From positions 10,844,110 to 10,908,109 of the forward strand of contig JAKTNV010000014.1 in the NCBI GenBank assembly GCA_022747635.1: a stretch of DNA of 64,000 bases, given 5' to 3'. This stretch comes from Hetaerina americana. Taxonomy: Eukaryota > Arthropoda > Insecta > Odonata > Calopterygidae. The translations under genes were made by a program, and so were the position numbers. Below the pieces are notes generated by a model. It searched no databases. It was given only the letters and a program-made list of their open reading frames with translations, and was not told where the DNA came from. Position 1 is the stretch's first letter; every line of letters begins with the position of its first letter. Positions 34,298-46,939 of this stretch are shown here, piece after piece.

Positions 34298-34661
34298 TTT
34301 CCGATCAAGGGACTCTATTCAGTCCTGATGTGATATTTTTTTCAATAATGTATGCTATAAAATGATAACCATGATACGCAAACGTTCATGCGTGTATTTT
34401 CAATTTAGATTGTATTCCTCTGACGCTGATGTTGACTCAACCGTCTACGGTAGCTGTAATTATAAATTGATTCTTCCTTGAGAACTTACGCGGAGGTATC
34501 GTTTTAAAGTAATTATTACTATGAAGTAACCGAGATATCTGGGTAAAATATATTCTTCATAATAGTTAATTTTTATCTAGATAGCATTGTAATTTACAGC
34601 TATTAATATCGATTTGTTTTCTTAGAGTAAGCTGTAGATTGAAGTACTCGTAACTCGCAGT

Positions 34662-35255
34662 ATGGAGAAGATAGACGCTCATAGTGCGATAAAGTTCCTT
34701 CATTTGAAAGGTTACAGTGCCCGGCAAATCCACGATGAAATGATAACTGTTCAAGGAAATTATAGCCCGTCATATGACACACTGTTGTGAGGTAGAAGGG
34801 GAATTTTCAAACTGGCCACATGTCCCTCTCAGACTATCCAAGATGTGGAAGACCATCACTCACGAACGGCAGTGAAGAAAGTGGAAGACTTAATACTACT
34901 TGACCGAAGACACAAAGAATTGCAAATGTCAAAGGTGTCCACACCCTGGGTTTCATGACTCCTGAATCCTTTTCCGAAACAAACACGGCGCGATATGCAA
35001 TCAATGCGATATGACTTTGAAATGTGACCACATCCAACATATTCTCGCGATCTCGCCCCAAGTGACTTTTTCTCATTCCTAGAACTCAAAATGCAATTAC
35101 AATTTCTGGTAATTGCCAACATAAAAGACGTCAATCAAGAGGTGGAACAATGATTTTGGACTCGATTAGCTTAGTTCTACAATGACGGCCTTCGAAAAGT
35201 CAAGAAACGCTGGGAGTAATGCATAACTCTGAATGGTGAATATGCAGGGCAACAA
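34662..35255 (+). pseudogene. Decayed mariner transposase with internal deletion
   Basis: Starting at the ATG at 34662 the plus strand reads MEKIDAHSAIKFLHLKGYSA, RQIHDEMITVQGNYSPSYDT, then broken pieces related to a 'SGRPSLT..AVKKVEDLIL.DRR' block. This is the helix-turn-helix region of a mariner transposase. Further on come frameshifted pieces of the C-terminal end (TYSRDLAPSDFF-like around 35038-35075, then ...VKKRWE near 35200). The central catalytic region is deleted. No terminal inverted repeats were found. Confidence 0.75.
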
Positions 35256-35329
35256 ATAAAAATTAAGTTAATATTTCGATTATTTTTGGTAATATTTAAA
35301 ATTCTACGTTACCCCGTCGTAATTAAAGT

Positions 35330-37550
35330 ATTACATTCCATATTTGAAGCGTGAATAGCTGTTTAAAAAAAGCGTGAATGTTTTCCTTGTGAATGGAGGT
35401 AATAAATGGACGATGATAATTAATCACCATGTATGTATTTGCGGCTGTGGGTAAATCAAAATGAGGCCGCAGGCAGCGAGACCAAAAGAAAATCATCCTG
35501 GCGGCGGAGGTCCCGAAATGTGAACTAGGAGGCATAAGGGCATGGTCGAGAGGGTCCTCAAATCCCACCTGCCAGCGTATTGAAATTTTTCCTTCTCCAT
35601 GAATGACCTCTTTACAATGAATTGGCTCTGCCGTAATTCCTGACTCAAACCGAATGTGGGTCAGCGAGAGTAAGATGAAGGCTCTCATGCTCTAGCCTTG
35701 GAAGTAACGATAAAGGGATAGTCACTGAGGACGGTTTTTGCCCTTGGACCGTAATGCACGATACGGATCACACCAGCATCGTGCAAATTATGTCCACAAA
35801 ATTTGAACACTTAGAAACACTTAATTATAATGTTCAATTTTCCATGCAAAATGGAGCAGAGATTTTCAAACTATTGAGGGCTAATCCTACATCATTGGAG
35901 AAGGTAGGCTATTTATTCAAAAGGAAAGAAAATAATGTTACTCCCTTTCCCTCGCTGTCTGAAAAGGCTGACCCAAGCTTTTTATACCCAATTTTGTCGG
36001 TCTATTTAATCAATCAACTGAAATGATTCCATTGTGATCGTATCAAAGAAGTTCGAGGGCTTTTGTGCGAGAGGGAGAAGTTAAGAGGCTTACTCTAAAT
36101 ATAATATATCATTTGACGGGATCAATCTTTCAGCCAAAGTTACATGAATGTAAAGATAAGTTCCATTCAAGGGAGGGATTAATTTGGAAATTGAAGCTAA
36201 GACGGAATAGCTAGGATAAGAAATTATTTCAATCTTTGACTATAAGAAATATCATGCTATTCCATCTTAGTTCTCATTATGCCTACAGAAATGTTATTCG
36301 TATGTAATTACAAATAAAAATATTATAGTTTCAAGATGAACTATGCAAATTATGAATATTATTGATACACCTTTATTGCTGGTGATATATACCATTACGG
36401 CTACTATGTTACTTAAATTGCCTGCTGGAGACCTAGTGAAAACTCAAATATTCTTAACATTAGACACAGCAATGGCTCCATCATTTAATAAGTTAAATTT
36501 TACTACTTGATTTACGATTAAGGAAGAACTGATGACATATCTTTTGAATGTGCCGAGCCAGTTCAAAAAAGGAATTAAATAGTTTACACCTACGTATACC
36601 TAAATAAAAGAAACACGTTTTGATTAACTTACATTTATAGACAGCTTAATTTTTTTAAGTTACAGACGCTGAAGTTAGAGGCAGCTGAATTGGTCTAGTA
36701 ATTCTTTGGTCCAAAAAAAGGGACAGAGAGGTCGACTCTTGACTTTTATATTTTGTTGAATTCAATATCGATCGAATCTACTTCGCTTGGAGGAGTCGAC
36801 TTGGTAGCCATTCGTGTTCGTGCGTACATTATTAACATTAACAAAATTGCAATGGTAAAAATACTGTAAACATTTGAGATAACCTTAAAGAATTAAAATT
36901 AACTATAAGTAATTAAAAATAGCTTATCTAATGGTGGAAGCAAAAACAAATAAGAAGCACTATTTTTGCAGTCGATTAGTAAATTCCGATCCATCTTCTT
37001 GAAAGGACTGAATTCAATCGACTAGGCGTCTAAGATAGTGGCCAAGTCACCCAAGTATCGAATTTTTAGCTGAGGTCGATAGTGAACTCGTGTATACGAT
37101 GCTCTGAGATACACGTGAATGCCAAACTCTAATATGGGCTCATAAGCAAATAAAAATCATATAAATGTAATCTTCCCTTGACTCTCATGATAGGGTAGTA
37201 AAATTTATTATTTAATCCAGGTATTAAGATAATTACTCCGTAAGTAACGCATACTATTTAGGATGATAGCAAAGTTTACTTTCATTATTACCTACTTATA
37301 AACGGATCACATAATGTTGGCGATGTTCTTCAATGAGATTCCATAGCAACTTCCTCCTGTTACTTAGATGGCAGATTTATACATTTGGAAAATTGGACAT
37401 GGAACTAGAAGAACCATGCCATTCCCATTAATGGAGTCTACATTTGACCTCCATAGAGAGACATCTCCCAAACATGCTCCTGCTTCACGACACAGGGAGT
37501 TGAGGACCGACAGATGAGCAGTAAGCTAGCTCTTCCGGGATGAGTATAAA
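35330..37550. other. Unannotated AT-rich DNA
   Basis: No gene or recognised repeat; the open frame at 35323-35688 (minus) has no recognisable motif. Confidence 0.4.
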
Positions 37551-37559
37551 TTACTAAGG

Positions 37560-37880
37560 ACGGTGTGAACTCGCGCTAAGATCCCCCTCCTTCTCTGATG
37601 AGCACAGAGCGAAGGAGTCAGTATGGCTGGTCGTTATTCAGCCGCTGACATGAGTTATTAAGCGAGGGCAGAGAGGCGCTGGGAGACCGATGTCACCGAC
37701 GGCGCCAGACACGTGTGTCGCCGCTGTTGCGGCGGCCTCTGCCGGCCTGCCCTGGAAAGGGAGAGAGCTAGCTATACGGACATCGACGTTGGAATGCGAA
37801 AGCTGACAATATCCCTTAAGGATGGCGGAATTCGGCGGCGGGGACCGGGAGAGGTCGAGGTCGGGTCGCTAAAGCGCAAA
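37560..37880. other. GC/CpG-rich island
   Basis: The block contains many CpG dinucleotides (for example around 37690-37740 and 37830-37870). It could be a promoter or untranslated exon. No coding motif is recognised. Confidence 0.3.
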
Positions 37881-38409
37881 TAATTCCGCAAAAAATGGTA
37901 TGAAGGGTCCTTCTAGGGAGGGAAGAATCGAGAATAACAATCGAATAAGCAATGGCTCGATCGTTTAAAACTAATCGATTTGCCGGATGGGCTGCGGAAG
38001 TAGCAACGCTGAAATCAGCTCCAATAATTATCTTGAATTAATGGATTAATTATTATTAATTTAGCTAAAGTTTTTTCAACAAGCAACCAATAAATTAAAA
38101 AAATGGACTATTACAACATTTTTTTGTTCAATTTTATCGGAATAGTCGAAATCAATCGCAAAGCAACTGGGATGGCGGTTGCTCTATCTGGAAATGTCTG
38201 TTGTCGATTGTGAAATCGCATAGAATACGCGTAAAAGTTGTCGTTCAGTCGAAGTTACATCTTGTGTGTAATGGTCACTAACATGAGCAATCATGCTTTC
38301 TAATAGATATCCACAAGCGTCATTACATCAATTCTTGTATTGCTTCAAGGAACTGAGGGAGATGCCATGACCGTAACTTTAATGGAGTCATCCACTAATC
38401 TGTATTAAA

Positions 38410-38470
38410 AAGCAACAATTCAAAAGTGTAAAAATCATTCGCCTTGACCGGGATTGATGACCAGTGACGT
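38410..38470 (-). repeat. SINE-like fragment, same family as at 6.5 kb
   Basis: The minus strand carries CCCGGTCAAGGCGAATGATT followed by TTTACACTTTTG, matching the SINE-like fragment at 6460-6530. Confidence 0.45.
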
Positions 38471-38999
38471 AACTCCACCCTGGTCTGCAGATCTTCCCGG
38501 CTTTATCTAGGCCAAAAAATTGTGCCCCATCAGGTAGTAATCCCTTTTCAATTTCAGCAACTTAATTGAATTTAGTTCCTTCCCCATTATTCCTAAAACT
38601 ACTTTTTAATGAATTCGATCCATCAAATTAATCTCAGTTCACGGCAAACGAAATTAAATGAGCAATTTCACTTTTTTCTTTTATAAAATTATTTATTTCA
38701 GATTTGGACTGGAATTGAGACTTCATCAATGGAAACGGGAAAAAATGAATTGCAAGGAAAATGTAAGGCGCAAATCATACTGCATACAGGTATGCTCTGA
38801 TAATTGGGTTTTAATCGGTATACTATCCAATAATGCTCAAAGAAGCTTTTTATTTTACAAACCGATTAAATGACACATTTTCAATCCAGAAAAGTAACCT
38901 AAGATTAAATATACTCGTATATCTTAATGTGATTTCAAAAATGTCATAATAAAAATCCTTTAGCGCACCTAGTATTTATTTTTATTTTATTTATATATG

Positions 39000-39480
39000 T
39001 ACCCAGTAATCCAACGCTAGGGTGTGTGGCAGGGGATGAATACACACCAGAATAATTTTTACCCGAACATGACCCTACCGCTGTCGGACAATGTTATCAT
39101 GGCCCCCCTATCGTTCGCGGTAAAAATGACAACTTAAATCAATCTATTCTACACTTAATTTCTCTAATCTCCTACCGTAGAAAAATGGAGGTAATATTAC
39201 ATTTTCAACATCACTGCTAAAGAGACTCCCTTTCAATTTATGCAAGAGCTTCAATCTGTAATTTAACCTTCGCTCCGTGAGTGAATCCCAGCCTAGCTGC
39301 TCTAATATTTTGGATAGGCTACTGAGTTTATTATAACAACGTTTCCATTGAGCATGATAACTGGCAATGGTTATGGTGTATTGTACGCCAGATGTATAAG
39401 ATTCATAAAAATAATTAATATAAGATTCGCGTTTGCGATTTCTCAGTTCATGCTGCAATCCACCTCCATCCACACTAATC
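39000..39480 (-). pseudogene. CR1-like LINE 3' end (copy B)
   Basis: The minus strand encodes a C-terminal RT segment: CYNKLSSLSKILEQLGWDSL, TERRLNYRLKLLHKLKGSLF, SSDVENVILPP. This is nearly the same as copy C at 43380-43540. A 3' UTR follows, with GCGAACGATAGGGG, CCCCTGCCACACACCCTAGC and an A/T-rich TAAATAAAATAAAAATAAA tail. The 5' part is absent, typical of LINE truncation. The frame is mostly open but shows no start. Confidence 0.8.
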
Positions 39481-39680
39481 TGTGGGATCCGATCACTCTT
39501 ATCTGATGAATTTGTTTACATTTTCTCTTTGTTTTATCTGAATGATTGAAACTTGATTAGATATGATTTATTTGTGATTAGTTCTCCCTGTATTTCTACT
39601 CTGTTGAAACTTGTAATATTTAGGCATTTACTTCTTGGATCAGTAATTCCCTTTGCGGTGATATCCAGCAGGGCATATAG

Positions 39681-40437
39681 TACGAGGGTCATCCGGAAAG
39701 TAGTACCCGTTCGTGCCGCATGAAGTGCTGACGACGCGAGTAGCCGCTGGACGAGGTCAGATAGCTTCAGTGGCTTGTCTGCCTTCTCTGAGCCAAGTTG
39801 CGTGACGCTAGCATTGCCTGTGTTGTTTCTGTGATTGTTTACAATGTTTAAAAAAATTGAGAACGCCGCCAGTTGTGAAGTGAGGGCAGTGATTAAATTC
39901 CTCAATGCAAGAAACGTTCGCCCATGTGATATTCATCGCCAATTAAAGGAGGTGTATGGAGACAATGTAATGGACGAGTCGTCTGTTCGGCGGTGGTGTC
40001 GCAACTTCAACATGGGGAGGGGGAACACACACGACGATGAGCGTTCGGGCAGACCGTCTGTCATTACAGACCAACTGGTGAGCTCAGTTGACGAATTCGT
40101 GAGGAACGATCGGCGCGTCACAATTGATGACATCTGTGAGCATTTTCCCAATGTTTCTCGAACAATTGTTCATGAAATTGTTAAACACCATCTGCATTAT
40201 GCAAAAATTTGTGCAAGATGGGTCCCTCGCGTATCTCAATGAGCTGGCGGCGAAGGACTATGCAGCAGGAATACAGAAACTTGTCACACGTTATGACAAA
40301 TGCCTTAATTTGCTTGGAGATTATGTTGAGAAGTAGTTTAAAGTATCCTCTTTCAAATAAAATTTTTTATGTTTGTTAATATTTACTTTTGTGTCTTTAT
40401 TTCACGAACGGGTACTACTTTCCGGATGACCCTCGTA
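39681..40437 (+). mobile_element. Internally deleted mariner element with perfect 35-bp terminal inverted repeats
   Basis: The left end (39681-39715) and the reverse complement of the right end (40403-40437) are identical over 35 nt, beginning TACGAGGGTCATCC. The outer TA on both sides fits the TA target duplication of mariner elements, so the element proper is 39683-40435 (about 753 bp, against about 1.3 kb for full-length mariners). Confidence 0.95.
39844..40336 (+). pseudogene. Mariner transposase joining DNA-binding N-terminus to C-terminal tail
   Basis: From the ATG at 39844 the frame reads MFKKIENAASCEVRAVIKFL, with the paired HTH DNA-binding domain (VRPCDIHRQLKEVYG, SVRRWCRNFNMGRG, GRPSVITDQL, RVTIDDICEHFPNVSRTIVH) and ICARWVPRV at about residue 128. 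The frame closes at 40242. The C-terminal block AKDYAAGIQKLVTRYDKCLN then LLGDYVEK is found in another frame and ends at 40336. About half the protein, including the D,D34D catalytic core, is deleted. This copy cannot transpose itself but keeps the binding domain and intact ends, so it could be mobilised in trans or act as a repressor-like competitor. Confidence 0.92.
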
Positions 40438-40859
40438 CTTCCGTCGGCTCGATTAACTTCCGTTAGAGATCAAATGACTCCTTAAGTTAAATTCGATTAT
40501 ATGAGATATACCAGCTTAAGCTCATAAGATTAAATTTCCACATAGTATGACTTTAAAATTGGTACTGTTGCCACACTGCAGCGTCTTCTCCTAAGTATAT
40601 AATGCTATGCCAATATGCTTTGCTGCCTTTTGAAGAAACTACCAATGTATTTATTGACTTTTGTCATCCAAATTGGATTTTTAAAAAGTCTAGGCCTCCC
40701 GACACAATATATGTTTTTATTTCCGTTATTTTAGAAGAAGTGTGCTTCTTCAATAAATCTATCTACTTTTTGAGTGGAGATCTCGTCTTGATAGCATTAG
40801 ACGTTAAATGAAACACAATAGTGAACGCGAAGGGTTTGATGGAGGGGTTAGAACTCTCT

Positions 40860-41045
40860 CCGCGCAAAGACATCTAAGGCGAGTGAAATTCACACATCAG
40901 GGTAAGGGGAAATTTCTTTTCCCTGTGGTTTCGTAGGTATATCCCGTGCCCGGAAAATTACACAGGGGGAAGTTCACAGCGCCCGGAATCGAAATCTTGC
41001 CCTTAAGTCAGTAACCCGCTGCTCAATCCACATACCATCACTCCG
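40860..41045 (-). repeat. tRNA-derived SINE (CAGGGAAA-body family)
   Basis: The minus strand has a tRNA-like head (A-box-like TGAGCAGCGGGTTACTGAC, B-box-like GATTTCGATTCCGGGCG at about 40980-41030). The body contains CAGGGAAAAGAAATTTCC, CCTTACCCTGATGTGTGAA and TTTCACTCGCC. It parallels the SINE at 14290-14490, and part of the body recurs at 46850. Confidence 0.6.
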
Positions 41046-41049
41046 GAAA

Positions 41050-41620
41050 ATATTAAAATAACTCATTAAGTTGCAAAAAAGGCAAACTATGGCATACTCA
41101 AGGTCTTAAAACCTTTTGATTATCAGAAGCGTTTTAACTGTCATTGTTTTCATTATGTTTTTACAGAATCTTATAAGAATATCTTATTTATAATTATTCT
41201 ATAATTACAACGGTGTATGTATTTCTCTTTCATACTATGCTTAAGCCTTCGACTTCTCTTTGAAAGGAGAAAAGACGCAAGGAAAACCACTCACAGGGTC
41301 ACAATCCGTTACCGAAGTCATGGTCGTTGCAGTTTCCGGACTCCACCCTGTTCATGAAGGAGCGCACGGTCGCCATACATCGAATTGACGACGGCACTTG
41401 GGGAATAGGTAGCGCCCAAAGGGCTAAAGAGATTGCACGACCCTACAATGACAAACAAACGAAGAATGTAGTCGCCACTACTTTTTGCACTACTCCCAGA
41501 TTATCCCTCGTGAGTTTGATATTTACGTTTTTGACAGTTACGCCGTCGCCCTCCCCGACAGCGTTTATCTTCCACTTCCGACGCCCATGGATTGATTGGT
41601 CCATGTGTGCTTAAGAATTG
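41050..41620. other. Unannotated DNA
   Basis: No gene or known repeat recognised. Confidence 0.4.
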
Positions 41621-41629
41621 ACCATACCC

Positions 41630-42010
41630 CGTGCAGGCGAACCGCACGGAAGGAAGGAGAACTAGTTTAGAGGCGGCAACGACACAATTTGGGAGCGCAG
41701 GGGGTGGATTCAGGGGGGGCGCAGGGGAGGGAGTGAGGGAGGTAAGGGCGGAAGGAGGAGACACCTGCCAATTAGGTAATGAATCCATCCGCCGAATGAC
41801 AAAGATCGCTCATGATTTTTTTCTGCGTCCCAGAGGAAAGGACGCCAACTGCGTCCGGGCGAAACGAGACGGAGGAAAGGGTAATACACGTACACTTGCT
41901 AGTGAGGTGCATCGCCCAAGGACGACGCGCTCTTGTTCCGCTCTCGGAGCACGTGTCGCTGATCCTCTCGTCCTTGGCAGGCAGATGAACCCCGGGGGAC
42001 GTTGCTCCAG
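41630..42010. other. GC-rich, CpG-containing island
   Basis: GC-rich block with a G-rich run at 41700-41760. Open frames on both strands are low-complexity. It may be a regulatory or promoter region. Confidence 0.3.
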
Positions 42011-42299
42011 ACAATTCACAGATTGCTGCCTCGAAAAAAATTCCGAGCCATTATCTTTTTTCTTGAAATCGTGTGGCGTTTTCGCTAGCTAAGTGTTCCC
42101 TAGAGTTAATTGCATTATTCATTGAATGATCTTAAATCCGTTCTTCGCACCGGTTAGTCCATGAAATTCCTTTCACTATGCCCCTCCCTATAAACTGCAC
42201 AAACCAAAACTTTATTTGATTTCTTATTGTATAAATTAGTTAGCCTTTCATTTAATTTTAGGCCACTTTATACAATGCTTTCTTTGAACAGATAAGTTT

Positions 42300-42460
42300 A
42301 AGATGTCATATTTTCCACGAACGTTTAGGGTTCAGAATAAAATAATCTTTGTCCGACCGCGCTAGGAGGGAAAGGTGTTTTGGGTCAAGGGTAGGTGGTG
42401 TATAATAATCCTCTGCCGTAAACCCTAGTGGTGGCTCGCAGGGTGCTAAATAAAACTTGT
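42300..42460 (+). repeat. CR1-like LINE 3' UTR fragment
   Basis: The plus strand shows CCACGAACG, TCCGACCGCGCTAGG, CCTCTGCCGTAAACCCTAG and TGGTGGCTCGCAGGGTGCTA in the order seen at the 3' ends of the CR1-like copies at 39.0, 43.7 and 44.2 kb. No coding part is attached. Confidence 0.7.
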
Positions 42461-42749
42461 ACCCAATTCAGTTTCAAATCGTTATATATTAAAAATAAAA
42501 AAATAAATTAAGATTAAAAATCAAAATATTCAAATCATCTAACCTTTACTTTATTGTTTTTCTTGCTACTAGTAGCTTGTAGCGCATTCGAAAGGCAATA
42601 TATACACATAGATAGTGTATTTCACAGAACTGTAGTTCAAACTGTTTCGATTATTTCATATATTCATTGCTAACAAGAAATGAAGAAACACTTAATTAAT
42701 ACGTTAATTATTATTATTTATTTAAATTATTCAATTAAAAATATTAAAT

Positions 42750-43760
42750 CCGGGGAAGATTAAAGACTTATTGAATGGTTTCGTTCAAAGAGTAGTGATA
42801 GATGGAGTTAGCTCAAATGCAGTAGAGGTTACTTCAGGTGTTCCTTAAGGAAGCGTTAGTGGACCTCTCTTATACCTACTTAACGTCAACGAGGCATTAA
42901 AACGTAATCACTAGCAAGATACGTTTATTTTCCGACGATGCAGTGGTTTACCGTGATATCCGTGATCCTGAGAATATATCAAATTTATCAGATGACCTTA
43001 ATGCTACACAACGATGGTCCGACACTTGACAATTAGAATTAAACTTAAAAAAGTGCGTAGTGATGAATTTTTGGAAAAAGAGCGATTCCCTTCTACTGCA
43101 TTAGGAACACCGAAATAGTATGTGCATACTCAATTAAACACCTAGGTGTTATCCTCACTCATGATCTCTCCTGGGTAAAATACATACGGGGAATATGTGC
43201 ACAAGCTAACAAAAAATTGGGATTTATTAGAAGAGTATTACGTAAATGTGATGCAAAAGTCAAAGAGAAATGTTATATGTCGCTGATTAGGCATAATTTA
43301 GAATATGCTGCAAGTATATGGGATACTGGCGAAGTTGGATTAATTGCCGAATCGAATCGCGTGCAGCGTAGAGGAGCTAGATTTGAAAAACGTTGTTATG
43401 ATAATCTTAGTATTGTATCCAAAATTTTAGAGCAACTAGGCTGGAAATCACTCACGGAGCGAAGGTTAAATTACAGATTGAAGCTCTTGCATGAAATGAA
43501 AGGGAGTCTCTTTAGTAGTGATGCTGAAAATGTATTATAAACCCATCGTACTACGGTAGGAAAGATCATGCTAATAAAATTAGAGAGATGAAGTATAGAA
43601 CAGATAGATTTTATGTTATTTTTTCCACGAACGATAGGGGATCATAATGACATTGTTCAACCGCGGTAGGATAATTTTTGGGTAAAATTATTCCGGTGTA
43701 CATTTACCCCCTGCCACACACCCTGGCGGTAGCTTTCACGGTATATATAAATAAATAAAA
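42750..43760 (+). pseudogene. CR1-like LINE copy C (RT palm to 3' end)
   Basis: The plus strand encodes, with frame breaks, VTSGVP then a stop then GSVSGPLLYLLNV (42830-42890) and LFSDDAVVYRDI (42925-42960), the palm motif with FSDD. After this come KHLGVILTHDLSWVKY (about 43135-43185), KLGFIRRVLRKC, KCYMSLIRHNLEYAASIWDT and LGWKSLTERRLNYRLKLLHE (43215-43540). A degraded FFPRTIRD-type segment follows near 43620, then a 3' UTR (CCCCCTGCCACACACCCTGG) ending in an AATAAATAAA-type tail. The order is that of CR1-group reverse transcriptases. Stops and frameshifts make it dead. Confidence 0.85.
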
Positions 43761-43814
43761 AAAATATTTCATATTTAATTTTTAATTCATATAATATATT
43801 TAATAAATTGGAAG

Positions 43815-44215
43815 AATCTCTCTTTAGCAGTTGTTGAAAATGTATTGTTGGCCCAACCGTATTAAGTCGAAAAGTGAAATGGATAGCGTAAAAGCATTCA
43901 TCCTAGACTTGGCACGAAGTTTGCATTCAAGATTTAGAACTTTGAACATCTCGATCCCAGTAACTGAAGCAAGCATCGTATAAAGCGGCCTTTATCGCCC
44001 ATACTAGAAGTGGCCGACAATTTGATCATTACGCGTGGGTACCTCCTCAAGATACCAAGAAATGTTATGGTGCGGGGCTAATTCTCGAGTATACGTATAT
44101 TGTCCGATCGCGGTAGAGGTAAAAATATTCTGGTCAAAAGTCTGGTGTGCTCACCCCCTGCCACACACCCCAGCAGTGGCTTGCAGAGCGCTAAAATATA
44201 TAAAATATATCATGT
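43815..44215 (+). repeat. Further CR1-like LINE 3' fragments
   Basis: At 43815-43880 a segment with CTCTTTAGCAG and TGAAAATGTATT parallels the end of the copy C coding region. At 44095-44200 the 3' UTR blocks TTGTCCGATCGCGGTAG, CCCCCTGCCACACACCCC and AGTGGCTTGCAGAGCGCTA recur. The two parts are probably one decayed copy downstream of copy C. Confidence 0.65.
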
Positions 44216-44219
44216 CGAC

Positions 44220-46830
44220 CAACTGATAGGACGCAGGAGTAAGAGATAACCGATGAAATGTCGTTGATGAAGCAGCAATCTAAACCAAGAAAGGATACGA
44301 CGATGATATGTGAATTCTTAATTTTGATAGTAAGTGGAATGTTTAGGAATTTCTTGCATTGATATCGCCCGGAAACAGGCCAAAGGGTACAAAATATCGA
44401 TACGTAAAAATTTTAATCTTCACAATAATTACCACAATCTTGACATATTCATGAAATTTAAAGTGACCATAGGTTTTAATCGATTTTTTAAATGTCGAGG
44501 TTTGGATAGTTTTGACTTATTAGAATGGTTTTCTTGTTCAAATAGTTTTCTTCTCGTGTGATCGTGAATTCTGTGAGGGAAAACCGAAAACTGATGCCAA
44601 CGGTTGACTATCTTCAAGTTCTAAACGCCCTCTCGCGTAGACATGATTTGAAATTTAAATTATTCATTAGTTGGCAAGATTTGTATTTTTCCAAGTCAAG
44701 TTTTAGTTGCAATCTTCTAGTATCAGGTCACTCTAATTCTACCTCTCCTGGTAATCATATCACGCTTCTTATTCGTTCTTAGTATTTTTAGAGTTAAAAG
44801 GTGGGTTTACTTTTGGCGTTTGTTTATTTTCATTTTCAATTCATAAATTTATTCTCGTCTCGCTTGGTCCCATATTTCCGGTGCGTACCGGAACCGGTAC
44901 GGAATCCGGTGCCTATCGTTCCGAGTGCATACATGAATTTCGATTTTTTAGTTTCCCCAAGTGTAAACTGCTGTGTAGATCAAGCTATAGGTCTCATTCT
45001 TGTTAGAAAACCATGGTGCTGGAAGTTGCTAGCAATCCTTTTTATTCATGCATTGTCACTTCTCGTGAATGATTAGTTCTAATGGAAAGAGTCCTCTGCG
45101 GTGATGCATGCTCTTTCCTAACAGCCGATCGCGAGGAAATGCCAAGGTCCGTTCGTAAACAAACTTTTGATCGTTCTGGGAAGTTCAGGTTCGAGGAAAG
45201 TGGGAGTAATTAACTTAAAAGCTCAGCGAAAGGCGCTGAAAGGAGATACCCAATTTTTGCGTCGTCGTTTCTGAGTGCGTCTGACTCCAAACCTAAGCGG
45301 TCAATAATTGTTAGAATGAAAGGCAGACAGATGGGAATTATCCGCGCACCACGCTCGACACGTCAAAACAAACAGGCGCCTCCCGCGGAAATGCTTTTTA
45401 GAAAAGGTTTGACCTTGAAACTGGCTGCCATAACACATCTCATGTTACTCCCGCTACACATAATGACGTTTCATTGAATAAAAAAAATTCTTTTTGCTGC
45501 TCAACTTCAACTCTCGTCTTCTTGGCTCACCGAGTCAGTAGATGAGTGAGCAATTTCATTTCCCACTTAACAAAATATTTTCAGGTGAAGAATCCTTTTC
45601 TGGAGTGATTTTAGAGCCAGCAAGTGTTAGTTTGGCTACAACTACGATCATATTCGGACCATGGAAATCCAAGATACACTAAGCCTAGAAAGATATATTT
45701 TTTCATGGATGTAAATCAGGATGTACTTCTTAATATGACTTAACTTTTGAAGCAACTACCGGCTGCCTGACACTCAAATATCAATACTTATACCAAACAA
45801 TTAGATGCTAAATGATAAAGCAATTATTGAACTATATCTTATGATACAATATCAAGTTCCATTTGAATAAAACTTTACGTAAATGTTCATTTCGGATTAA
45901 ATTTATGGCAAATTACATTATCCAACATAATAAATATCACAAAAGTGGTGAGATCATAGAGTAGAAAATAATGATCGCACAATCCGGCCTAAATAAATTG
46001 GTTTAGTCGAAAAATGTCTTCTATAAGTATCGTATCATCAGTAGAAAAAGAAGTACGGTAAACGTCACACCATAATCCGCAACGCGTAGAAGAGAGGTGT
46101 TCTTTCGAAAAATTTGCTAAAATTATTGACGAAGTGCTGAAAGCCACAAGATACAGGAGGAAAAGTTGCGTGGGTGGACAAAAATATGTGTGCACCAGCA
46201 CATGGAGAAGTGAAAGCGGTTTGCGATTGCGATTTACATTTTTATCTAAAAATGTGAATCGCATTTTACGGACGATCCCTATGTAATACGAGTATATCGT
46301 AGTTCCCCCCGAGTGATAAAACCTGCATTTCAGGGTCATCTGTCAACATAAACTAATCATAGTTTTGAGCCACGGTTCAGACAAAATAAATCAATGGAAT
46401 TGTTTCAAGACCTTACATGCTTGTTTGATGACACACTTACTGCAAAGAGTATCTATGATTCTGCATATCAAGTATTAATTATCTCAGGACAATTTTTAAA
46501 TACAGTATCTTGTATTTTTTACCGGATTTTGTAAAAATAAATTGTCTTAATCTCTGAAAATAACATCATAGTTTATTTCGATAGATATTTATTATATCCT
46601 AGCCATAGCAATACAAAGTAAAGGTCGAAGCTATGTGATTCGATATAATTGAAAACATGCAGGAACTGTATCCTGTCATTTAAGAGGGCAAGAAATCCAA
46701 ATTCTGTCATTGATCGTAATATTTTAAGGCACTAAATTTGGAAGAATATTAAAGAATTCAACCAATAGCTTATGATAATTAATAATAGTAATTAAATTGC
46801 ATATTTTGTTGTAAAACCATAACCGGCGCA
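44220..46830. other. Unannotated DNA
   Basis: No gene is recognised. A short CpG-bearing run of self-complementary CCGGT/ACCGG blocks occurs at 44877-44915, without assigned meaning. Confidence 0.4.
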
Positions 46831-46839
46831 GGAAAGGAA

Positions 46840-46930
46840 CTGGCCCCCCTTCCCTGATGTGTGAATTTCACACGCCGTCGGGCTTAGTACTAGGAGGACT
46901 CTATAGCTCCACCTACCGAACCGACCTCAT
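46840..46930 (+). repeat. Dispersed repeat copy (CGCCGTCGGG block)
   Basis: TGTGTGAATTTCACACGCCG and TCGGGCTTAGTACTAGG parallel 23170-23220, and the first part matches the minus strand of the SINE at 40870-41045. Probably a SINE fragment. Confidence 0.55.
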
Positions 46931-46939
46931 GATTGATTA

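Noticed and set aside
35323..35688. A 121-codon minus-strand frame
   Set aside because: No recognisable motif, and no splice-like boundaries that would mark a conserved exon.
39534..39905. A 123-codon minus-strand frame
   Set aside because: It runs across the left TIR of the mariner element and into its antisense strand, so it is a junction artefact.
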